DNA of 64,000 nt, from contig VXIS01000195.1 in the NCBI GenBank assembly GCA_008704415.1, forward strand, positions 26,228 through 90,227, written 5' to 3'. Position numbers and translations under genes: made by a program. How positions within the stretch are numbered: position 1 is the stretch's first letter; the number at the start of each line of letters is the position of its first letter. Shown piece by piece: positions 31,304 through 41,100 of the stretch. The notes beneath the pieces were generated by a model. That model did no database searches, had not been told where the DNA came from, and saw only the letters and a program-made list of their open reading frames with translations. The DNA comes from Sphaerosporella brunnea. Taxonomy: Eukaryota > Ascomycota > Pezizomycetes > Pezizales > Pyronemataceae.

Positions 31304-33370
31304 CGTGTGCGAGTGTGTGTGTTTTTGTTGTTGTTGGATTTTGCGATCGAGATTGTGGGGGGTATTGCGGTGATGAAGAACGAAGAGCGAAGACGTTGCA
31401 GCAGCCGTGGATTTATCCATTCCTTGACGCCGGTGTGAATGGCAATTGCGATTTTTGAATCTTGAATTGCGGTGCCATTGAAGCTGGATTGACCCATTCA
31501 GGCTTCGCGTGGTCGGTTTACTGACGATGAATGCACCAGGCCACAACCAGGCAACAGCCAGTGCATGGAACGTTTGCCCGTTCGGGGATCTTGACTGCAA
31601 GGAAGAGATGCACTGGGTTGGCGCATTTGGTCATCCGTGACAGCCCGATGCGATTGTTCCAGGATCGCCATGTGCCTGATTTTGGAATGCGGCTTGGCGA
31701 GTTCTTACGGTATCCACCAATAATCACAATTGATCCCTCTAGCGTCGGTGACAAGACACACAACTCCGGAATGTGAAAACCATGGAAACAGTAAAGTACC
31801 TGACCATTTGATAGTGGACCAGTAGATAGTGGATGATGAGATGAGATAAGAGATATGCCTCAAGCGCGCCCGCCCCCTCACTGCTCATCACTCGACATAC
31901 GAACCGGGCTTGCTGTTGGAGAAAATCAACCATTGCTTGTAGTCGGCGTGCTTTTGCTGGCTAAAACTCCACTATTGGAGAGTCAGAATTTAGTTACTAT
32001 TGTGACTGCGACTCACTCGACTTTCTTGCGAGTGATGCGATTTTCCCGAATTCGAGTAACTCTCGACCGTGAATGTTGCAAAATATCGCCACCCCGAGGA
32101 ATTTGTGCTGGTGGATGAGAAACGCCGCGTAGAAATCATGTCAAGGCTCGGCGGTCACCGTGATTGTGGGGTTAACGGTGGAGAGTGGTTGCTGGTCTCG
32201 GAGGTGGAAATTGAAAATTCTTTTGTGTGTGGCTGTCCTGCCGGCAAGATAGTTTCGACTCTCTCCTGGGTGGTACGCACTATAAGTTATTATACCAAGC
32301 AGGCCGGCCTATCGAGAAAATTGACCAGTGGAAGCTTGTAAGCCGTCAGAGGGCCTGTAGGCATCTTCTGGGCAGCATAGAACATGTACAACCTATAATA
32401 CATATTGACTTAGCTTCCGCGGCTGAGCCTACGCTAGCTGAGCTACGCTGGCTCCGTGTCGCGCAGCAGTTCAAGCATGTGATCAGTTTTTCTCAGGACG
32501 ATTGCCGCTAAGCTTGAGGCTGGTGGCGCACTCCCGGACGCGGTTGGTGTACCCTTCGGTTGAGGTCAGACGTGACTTGGTACATAACAACCAACTGAAG
32601 ATTGCGCTTCGATGCGTGCATCCGAATCGTTGATGTTAGTTCCCTTTGCTGATTTGGCAATGTTCGTTGTGAACAATAGGTGAGTCGAGGGGCTGTTGGT
32701 AATTGTGAGCAAATTTCACCTCGTGGTGTCTGGACCCTGTCCACTATATGGCATCAGACACAGGCAAAACGCCTGCTGTATGGCGTCAGATACCGGAGAA
32801 GAGGGTCGTACAATCCTGGATACCGGCCACCGCAATCCTGGATTTTATTGGGCTGTCTCCGGCCAGAAAAAGGTCATCCCGGCATGGCCTGACACGGGCA
32901 CGCACGTCCGGCCGGCATGCTGGTGGGCCTGCGACGAGCATTGTAAACTACAGGTTTTTCATTTGGCCCAGAGAGCGTAGTGCGGTGCCGGTTATTTTCA
33001 CTGCATTTTCCCAGGCTTCCGAAGCCGCCGAGGCCAGCCGCGTTTGTGTTGGAGACCCATGCCAAACCCCGACTGTCAAGCAGGTCCGGGACAAATCGCT
33101 TACCGCCACTGACCGCACCAGCCGTCAAATACCGGTTCATGTTGTGCACTAGCCGCTGTCATGAGTCGACCTCTGATGGTGACCATTACTAAAGCCCGCG
33201 ACCCAACAGCCACACTTGAGCGATGAAAACGCCTCACTGCACAGCGATGGAGTTGTCAGTCACAGGGCCAGACCGATGATGGCTACGATCGACAAACTAC
33301 TCGGTGTCAAGGAACGCCGGTTCGCAGAATCGAAGGGCAACTTGACAGTGCATCACTGCTGTGCATCTTG
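31304..33370. other. No supported gene; one MITE fragment
   Basis: The 31795-31860 part matches the end of the 27514-27907 element (GATAGTGGA...GATAAGAGATATG). The remainder, including a GC-rich segment around 32700-33150, has only short overlapping frames without motifs. Confidence 0.5.
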
Positions 33371-33431
33371 AGACGTTTCAGGTCCAGTTGTCATGCCAAG
33401 TTGTACACCCTCTCCAACCTGGCTAGAAGTA

Positions 33432-33439
33432 TATATAAA
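33432..33439 (+). promoter_or_regulatory. TATA box of zinc-finger mini-gene family B copy 1
   Basis: TATATAAA lies 107 nt before the ATG at 33539; a second TATA-like CTATAAAC lies closer, near 33498. Copy 2 has TATATAAA at 34601-34608, also 107 nt before its ATG, with the whole leader conserved. Confidence 0.6.
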
Positions 33440-33538
33440 CCGCATTGTGTTCCCCGCAAAATGCAGCCAACGCCCAACCACACGGCTAGCCGCGGACTAT
33501 AAACCCAGCCAAACGCCATACCTGTACACCGACCAACG

Positions 33539-33685
33539 ATGCTCGCCGCGGAACACCCCTTCCGGAAGTGTCACCACGGCGGGATCGCCGAATACAGCAA
33601 GTCGTGTTCTTGCCAGTCCTGTGGGCACCGACTATGCCGAAACTGTTACGTGTGGGCGCATGGCTCCTGGGTGCGGATGGCGTAA
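33539..33685 (+). CDS. Zinc-finger mini-protein, family B copy 1 (48 aa)
   Basis: It starts MLAAEHPFRKC and holds CSCQSCGHRLCRNC followed by GSWVR, the same core as the family A mini-proteins (Cx2-4C-x-H-x2-CxxC, then GSWV). In this copy the second Cys of the first pair is replaced: CHHG instead of the CHHC of copy 2, from a single base change. The metal site may therefore be weakened. The promoter, leader and about 300 bp of 3' flank (to the CCCCGGAGACC-type segment) are shared with copy 2 at 34708-34854. Confidence 0.65.
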   Translation: MLAAEHPFRKCHHGGIAEYSKSCSCQSCGHRLCRNCYVWAHGSWVRMA

Positions 33686-34540
33686 CATGATTTCTATGGT
33701 GGAGTGGTTCGTGGGTCCCCAACGTGCCACAACAGCTGCCTATCCCCAACCCGCTGTGGCAACCTCCGGCGCCCCGGAGACCTAGTCTTTTGGAAATAAC
33801 ATAACAGCACCACGTGTGGCGGCGGATAGGCACCAGAGGTGATGCGCAAGATACGGCGGGGCATCGGGGTGCCTATGCGGCGAGGGGAAATGGCGGCGGG
33901 GTTCTGAGGGGCCAGGGACAAGGCTCCGGGGCCCGCTGGTATCAGAGGACGGGGCCCCGGGGTGCCGACGGGAAACGGGACGATGGATGCACACAGGCGC
34001 CTGAGTGGCCGCGCAGCAAGGGGCACACAGGAGTACAGCACGCGGGCGCACAGAGACAAAACTATATGCCGACAAGGACCCGCGTGTCATGGCAGGACCC
34101 GCGGGGACGACACCCGACCACTGTGCACCAAACACAGGAAGTGGAATACGCGCCGCCGTACGCGCGGTTCCTGAAGGTGCAGGAACGCAAGGAGACAGTA
34201 TGGGCAGTGGCAGGCGCCACCGAAACGACGAGGAAGGAGATCTACACCAATCACCCCAAAGGAAGGCAAGTGATGTGGAACGGCGATGGCCGGCCCACGC
34301 CCAGACGGTCGGCAGCGCAAGGACACGCAACACACGGAACGACTCCACAAGAGCCGGCCCGGCGATGGGCCGGGTGCACATCCTTGCCAGGACGGCGCCG
34401 ACGGCGGGAATGAGGCACCAACCGACGCTGAGGACGGCGAGGGACCAGCAGTTCGTCAGCACCCAGGGACTGGAAACGCACGGGGCGGGGGATGGAAGCA
34501 CAGCGCAGGCGGAGGACGCTGCGCAACTGTCCATCTTGTG
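33686..34540. other. GC-rich spacer between the two family B mini-genes
   Basis: Long frames exist on both strands at once (33782-34534 minus, 33814-34413 and 34005-34997 plus). This is expected from high GC and few stops. No motif, start context or conservation supports any of them. Confidence 0.5.
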
Positions 34541-34707
34541 CTGTTTCTGGTCCTATTTTCATGTCAAGCTGTACACTCTCTCCAACCGGGCTCGAAATGT
34601 ATATAAACCGCACTGTGATCCCCGCAAAATGCAGCCAACGCCCAACCACACGGCTAGCCCGGGGACTATAAACCCAGCCAAACGCCATACCTGTACACCC
34701 ACCGAAG

Positions 34708-34854
34708 ATGCTCGCCGCGGAACACCCCTTCAGGAAGTGTCACCACTGCGGGATCGCCGAATACAGCAAGTCGTGTTCTTGCCGGTCCTGTGGGCACCGA
34801 CTATGCCGAAACTGCTACGGTTGGGTGCGTGGTTCGTGGCTGGGGATGGCCTAG
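34708..34854 (+). CDS. Zinc-finger mini-protein, family B copy 2 (48 aa)
   Basis: It has the complete ligand set: CHHC, then CSCRSCGHRLCRNC, then GSWL. The nucleotide match to copy 1 covers about 170 bp of promoter and leader, the gene, and a diverged 3' flank, so the unit duplicated as a whole. Within the gene most differences fall after CRNC. Function is unknown; zinc binding is inferred from ligand spacing. Confidence 0.7.
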   Translation: MLAAEHPFRKCHHCGIAEYSKSCSCRSCGHRLCRNCYGWVRGSWLGMA

Positions 34855-35768
34855 TTTGGTTGCTGTGGGGGAGGGTTGGTGGGTCCCCGCCGCAAAAGAA
34901 AAGTCGCCGATCCCCGACCCGCCTTGGCAATTCCCGGCACCCCAGAAACCCAGTCTTTTGGCTATCGTGTAACGGCACCTGGTGCGGCGGCGCCTAGGCG
35001 CCGAGAGGTATGCGTGCGGGCAGGCGGGGTGGCAGGGCGCCGCGCGGACGACTGCACAGGGCGGGGGGGCGCAGAGATGCCGACGGGGCGTGGTAGAAGC
35101 CGATTAAATGCGCAATAACCGTCGCAGACGCCCGTTCGGATGGCTGCCACCACTTCTGGCGGCCCATCAACCGTGTTGGCAATCTCTGGATGCCCGGCGG
35201 TGAACCTGTATTCCGTGCGATGCCGGTAATCCGTGAGCTGTTGGCGCACAGTCCCTCATCGTCGGCATCTTTAACTGTCGCGATGGCCATGGTCATGTCG
35301 ACCGGTGGACCACCGATGCTCCTGCTTCTGCATATGTGCCCGCCTTGGAAAATTTCATTCCGGTTCTACGACCGAATCTGACTACCACCTCTGAAATCCT
35401 TATATCGTCAACTCCTACTACCCCCGCGGTAAAATGCTTTGAAAACATCACCTTCGTGGGATCTGTTTTCGCACTGGTATCACAAGATCGGGGTTGAGTA
35501 TCGCCACCCGAATGCCAGTTTCGTCATGCCGGGGTCGGCCGACCTCCGGCCCCACGGCCGATCGCCACCCCGCCGCCGTGTCCTCTCCGTCAGTTTCTTG
35601 TCGCCTACCGCCGTCTCGGCGCTTCGGCGCCTCCATATATGGGCTTTTTAGGCGCGGTTTTCACTTAACGTGTGGCACCACCTTGAGTTTTGTTGTGCCG
35701 GTGGCATGGTTTTGTTACCCTGTGATTTCCGGTAGTTGTACAATGTAAAAACCTGTTATTACTTATAT
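34855..35768. other. No supported gene
   Basis: The first 150 bp belong to the 3' flank shared with the other family B unit. The rest (35000-35768) has only short frames on both strands without recognisable motifs. Confidence 0.5.
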
Positions 35769-37017
35769 CGGCAAACCTTTGAAATACCCCCCATTTTGAA
35801 ACGTTCCACCGAAATACCCCCGGCGGCCTGAATCCTCCAAAATGCCCCTCCATTCAACCGAGTACCCCGCCGTGTCGCCGCAACTCAAATTCGCCGCAAC
35901 TCAAATTCGCCGCTTGTCAACTCAGGCAATTTTTTCAAGTTTTTAGAAGGCTATTCTAGTTCTATTCAAGTTCTAACCTCATTGACGCGCCCCTACAAGT
36001 GGTACTTCTGGCACATCTTGACAGCTTCGCTTGTTGTGTCCGACTCCACCGTATTGCCCACATCGCTGTGGCGCATGATCCGGAAGATCGACTGGCGCAC
36101 CTACAGCTGCTGCGCGAGCAACAGCTCTGGCCTCGTTCTTCTTCCTCTGTCTTTCGCCCTTTCTCAGACGCCGTTATTTAGGCCGTCCGCGTGGCTTTTG
36201 CTGTAACGGGGGCTCGCAATCAGCGCATACATCCAGATGATCCACTGACACCGGAAGTAGAATAGTGCTGTAGGTGTCTCGATATGTTTGAAGACTGACG
36301 AACTCTGGAATAAAGTCACGGGGACTCAGCCGCAGCTTGTTGATCAAAGCAACCGCATGGCCGCATGCGATATGATAGAGCGCGGAGTTGTAGCTTTGCT
36401 GATGAAGATTGTCGTTGGTAGAACACGTCGCAGCCACCTCTGGGAGGATGGAATGCTTCGCGACGCCTCAGGCTCTGCACCCACGCAAGTGTGTTTTTCC
36501 TTGACCGTTGCAACGACTGCGCACTCCTTTTTGCTGTTCCAGCTGGCCCGGATGCCGAACGGACAGTTATTTGCAGCGCATGCCAAAACCACTCGCTTCC
36601 TGCAGCGACATGTCAGTCTGGGACACCGCTACACTAACAGAGCACTGGCGGCCAGCAGCCGGCTAGCCTGCTACTTACTTTTCGCTCTTGACAGTTCTTG
36701 GCTGAAACTTGTCTGCAATTGCCCAGTCGGCGACCGCTTGCTTGAACAGCAGCAAGCTGTCAAACTCCTCGCCTTGCTGCACAACCATCCTGGGGCGCGA
36801 GAGGGTACGTAGATGTGTTGGTGGTGGTGGTGGTGGTGGTGGTGGTGGTGAACGTTGTGGAAAGGGCGGGGGGAGGTTTGCTATGAAGGGGAGCGGCCAG
36901 TGTTGAGTTGGGGTTGCGGCGACACGGCGGGGCACTCGGGGCATTTTGGAGGATTCACGCCGCCGGGGGTATTTCGGTGGAACGTTTCAAAATGGGGGGT
37001 ATATCAAAGGTTTGCCG
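35769..37017 (-). mobile_element. Mutator-like (MULE) transposon, internal deletion derivative, 1249 bp
   Basis: Terminal inverted repeats of about 120 bp begin CGGCAAACCTTTGA at the left and end in its complement at the right. A perfect 9-bp target duplication TACTTATAT flanks the element (35760-35768 and 37018-37026). Long inverted ends and a 9-bp duplication are diagnostic of Mutator-like elements. The interior encodes the two ends of a MULE transposase on the minus strand, described in the next entry, without the catalytic centre. A (GGT)n tract at about 36819-36849 corresponds to a polyproline run. Confidence 0.9.
35990..36944 (-). pseudogene. MULE transposase, catalytic core deleted
   Basis: The N-terminal part reads GEEFDSLLLFKQAVADWAI. 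A 79-nt intron (36678-36600, GTAAGT...CTGACATGTCGCTGCAG) then joins in phase to KKRVVLACAANNCPFGIRA and KEKHTCVG, the MULE C2HC DNA-binding region. After SQRWLRRVLPTTIFI the frame jumps to a SWIM-type zinc-finger relic (YHIACGHAVALINKL, PRDFIPEFVS), then PPLQQKPRGRPK. An in-frame TAA follows, after which the same frame continues to a CCHC zinc knuckle (CGQYGGVGHNKRSC). The DDE catalytic domain that normally lies between the two parts is absent, so this copy cannot make an active transposase. Its intact ends mean it could be moved by a full element elsewhere. Confidence 0.85.
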
Positions 37018-38182
37018 TACTTATATTGACTCGCAAACGCGGCAGCGCCCGGTGGTTAAGCACGGTGGCTAAACACGGAAAATTTACCCTACCAGATGCT
37101 GAGTGATTAGCTGTGGTTGTGCTGTGCTTTGTGAAGGAGAGTAGTGGCAGGTGATAGAATGTTGCAGAATTGTATACCGTGCGGGTCGAATCAGTACGAG
37201 TGCTAGCTGTGAGTCAACGGTTGACTTCATCCCCAGAAATGCGCGCATCCTCTATCACCCGCAACCTCTCCACCACCTTCCGCCCACACCGGCAACGCCA
37301 GGTTTTGATACTCTGTGCTGCACGACATACTTTGACACGCGTCTTCAGAGACCGATTGACCGTGTCATGAGTCGCAGACCGCGACCTGATGTAGACCTCT
37401 CCTCTTGCCGTCCACTGCAGAGGGCCAACCCACAACGACGCTTGACAGCGTCAATAGATGCAATGTGTGGAACAACTGATGGGCTGCCGGGTTCACGGAT
37501 ATACGTTTTGAAAACACGACCAGGCACCCTGACAGGCGTGATATCTGCATCTCCTTCAACACTCAAACGGTTGAGGGAAAGCCATTGCGCAACCACATAT
37601 CTACCGTCGAGCGTATGGCCGGGTTCATGTCCCGAAGACAAAAAGAGCGCGCTTCCTTTGTCATTGAAAGAAACGTGGCTCCGTAGCATTGATCAGGCGC
37701 CTAGCGCCGCACGCCCGCTAGTCACCGAGTAAAGACGACACATGCGCTGCGCGCCTGATCTGGATGTGAGTCACGGGCCGATCAGTGAAGCACATTTTAT
37801 TTGTTATACGTGCGCCACTCGGGAGTTTGATACCAAAAATACAAAGAATGCTGCAATTATAACAGTCACCCCAGGTGGCAGCTTGCCTTTTTCGGTTCGT
37901 CAACTTCTTTCCTTTTCCGCACAGCATGTACCGCGGCCAACCCGTTCCCAGATTCCGGGACTCTAGATTGGTTTACATCTCAGAGCCGCGTGATTGCTAC
38001 CTTGATGGAGAGGCCGTGTTTCGGTGGGTCGTTAATCAGCTCAATGGTGATGAGAAAATCGTAATTTGTCACGAATCTGCATATTCCAGCGTGAGAACAG
38101 AGTTAAAAAAAAAAAAAAAATTGGATATTCCACTATGAGAACAAACAAAAAAAAAAAACAAAAAAAAAAAACGCCTCCGTGT
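37018..38182. other. No confident gene; A-rich tract
   Basis: Two frames look mildly protein-like: plus strand from about 37926 (MYRGQPVPRFRDSR...) ending in a poly-A-encoded Lys run, and minus strand 37689-37345. Neither has splice or motif support. The A-rich tract at 38106-38171 is immediately downstream of the large minus-strand gene and reads as T-rich on its strand. Confidence 0.4.
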
Positions 38183-41100
38183 CTATCCCCCTCCCGAGGA
38201 AGACCGGTCAGCATAGCCAACCTTCCAAACCACCGAAACAGCGGCAACCACGAGTGCCCCAAACATCAAATGCCGCTTCCAACTTGCACGCTGCGAAGAC
38301 ACGTTCTCAAATCTGCCACGCCTGGGCTGTGGCGGTGAGGACGGGAACGCACCCGGCAGTGTGCGCTCTGTCTTTGGCTTCTTGGCCTGTGGTACAGCGC
38401 AGTCAGTTGCGGTGGGGCGCTGCACGCGCTTCCGTGGGCCTGCAGAAGGCTGAGCAGGTTCAGCGGGCTTCGCAGGCTGAGTGGGCTGAGCGGGCTCAGC
38501 GGGCTGAGCGCCCTGAGCGGCTTTAGCCTTTTGAGCGGGTGGCTGTGGCTTCTCTGCCTGCAGCGGCGACGGCTGCTCGTCTGATTCATACACCAGCCCA
38601 TACCCACGCCCATTATTTGGGCGATTATTATTTGGGCGATTGGTCGTGCGCAGCGGCAGATCGGGGCTGTCCGGGAACGCGCGCCTTGCCTGACGGTGCA
38701 GAGCTGCCTGGAGCACGGCGGGATGGAGAATTTTGCCGCGGGTTGGGGCACGTCGGGCGCGACTCTCTTCCTCAGCGATCTGTCGGGCCCGCATCAGTAA
38801 TTGGTAGCGTGTGTAGCCAGCGTTGGGCGGGATTTCAATGCCCGTCGTGTAGGGCACGATGGCACGGTTGTCGCTGGGAGATTGCTTCGGAGGCTGGGCT
38901 GTCTGATCGGGCACGCTCGTCTGGGCCGTGGCAACAGGGGCAGCGTCATCCATCTCCAGGTCATTCGCCGTCTGTTCCTGCTCAGTCATGACTTTCGTCT
39001 CCGGGTCTTTCGGAGTCTGTTCTTGCTCAGTCATGTCTTCCATCTCCAGGTCATTCGCCGTCTGTTCCTGCTCAGCCATGTCCTTCTTCTCCGGGTCTTT
39101 CGGTCGCTGTTCTTGATCGGTGATATCTTTCTTCTCAAGTGGATCAACGGCAGGGTTCATCCCCGCGCCATCGATCTTGGACGACGCTGATGGGATCTGC
39201 TCGTTGACCGGCGGTGAAATGCTAACAGGATCGTTCTTCTCCCGAGCAGCCAAGACTTTCTTCGCCGCCGCCTCAATGTTAGGACTGTCATCGTCAGTCA
39301 TAGTCGTGGGAACAGTGTCAGCGTCTTCCATCTCCTGGTCTTCCGGCATCTGTTCTTCCTCAGTCATGTCTTTCTTCGCAACTGTATCGACGGACTGGTT
39401 CATCACCCCTCCATCGATGTTGGACGACGCTGCTGGGATCTGCTCGTCGACTGGCGGTGAAATGCTAACAGGATCCTTCTCCACCTGCGCTGTGGTGGGT
39501 ATCGCTTCGTGCTTCGCCGCTTCTGGGGCCTTGTTCGCCGGCAAGGCCAAGTTCATTTGGAGTCCTGAGGAGATGCTTGGCTGAGCGGGAGGAGGCACTG
39601 GCAGCGTCGCATTCGTCGCCTGGGGCGGGGCGGGAATGTTTCCAGCTGTCATCTCCTTCGGCTTGCCGTCTGCCAGAGAATCTTTCTTCGAGGGCCTCTT
39701 GGTGCCTACGTTTTTCTTCGTCTGGCTTTTGTTCGCAGTAACCGTCCGTTTCTGGGCTTGAGCAGCATGCTTCTTGGCTGGGGCTTTCGCCAAGGCATTT
39801 TTATCTGCCAATGCGGGGATGTCCACAGCATCTGTCTTGGCCGGAGCCGAAATGCTAGGACCGCCATTGGAAGGCATGGTAAAACCGAACTGAAATCCTG
39901 CGAAAATGTTCGGCTGGGCCGTGGGGATAGGGGCAGCGTCTTCCATCTCGAGGTCATTCGCCGTCTTTTCCTTCTCAGTCATGTCTTTCTTCTCCGGGTC
40001 GTTCGGTCTCTGTTCTTGATCAGTGATATCTTTCTTCTCAAGTGGATCAACGGCAGGGTTCATCCCCTCGCCATCAATCTTGGACGACGCTGCTGGGATC
40101 TGCTCGTTGACCGGCGGTGAAACGCTAACAGGATCCTTTTCCACCTGCGCTGTGGTGGGTATCGCTTCCTGCTTCACCGCTTCTGGGGCCTTGTTCGCCG
40201 GCAAGGCCAAGTTCATTTGAAGTCCTGAGGAGATGCTTGGCTGAGCGGGAGGAGGCACTGGCAGCGTCGCATTCGTCGCCTGGGGTGGGGCGGGAATGGT
40301 TCCAGCTGTCATCTCCTTCGGCTTGCCGTCTGAATCTTTCTTCGAGGGCCTCATGGTGCCGACGTTTTTCTTCGTCTGGCTTTTGCTCGCAGTAACCGTC
40401 CGTTTCTGGCCTTGAGCATGTTTCTTGGCTGGGCCTTTCGCCAAGGCATTTTTATCTCCCAATGCGGGGATGTCCACAGCATCTGGCTTCGCCGGAAGCG
40501 AAATGCTAGGACCGCCATTGGAAGGCATGGTAAAGCCGAACTGAAATCCTGCGAAAATGTTCGGCTGGGCCGTGGGGATATGGGCAGCGTCTTCCATTTC
40601 CAGGTCATTCGCCGTCTGTTCCTGCTCAGTCATGTCCTTCTTCTCCTGGTCTTTCGGTCTCAGTTCTTGATCAGTGATATCTTTCTTCTCAGGTGGATCA
40701 ACGACAGGGTTCATCCCCGCGCCATCAATCTTGGACGACGCTGCTGGGATCTGCTCGTTGACCGGCGGTGAAATGCTAACAGGATCCTTCTCCACCTGCG
40801 CTGTGGTGGGTATCGCTTCCTGCTTCACCACTTCTGGGGCCTTGTTTGCCGGCAAGGCCAAGTTCATTTGGAGTCCTGAGAAGATGCTTGGCTGAGTAGG
40901 AGGAGGCACTGGCAGCGTCGCATTCGTCGCCTGGGGCGGGGCGGGAATGTTTCCAGCTGTCATGCTCGGCTGAGCTGGAGGAGGGACTGGCAGCGTCGCA
41001 TTCGTCGCCTGGGGCGGGGCGCGAATGGTTCCAGCTGTCATCTCCTTCGGCTTGCCGTCTGCCAGAGAATCTTTCTTCGAGGGCCTCATGGTGCCGACAT

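Noticed and set aside
33782..34997. Three long frames (199-330 codons) in the GC-rich spacer
   Set aside because: They occupy both strands simultaneously, lack motifs and overlap the mini-gene units; high GC alone explains them.
36809..36850. Gly-rich plus-strand protein over (GGT)n
   Set aside because: It is the polyproline-coding tract of the minus-strand MULE relic.
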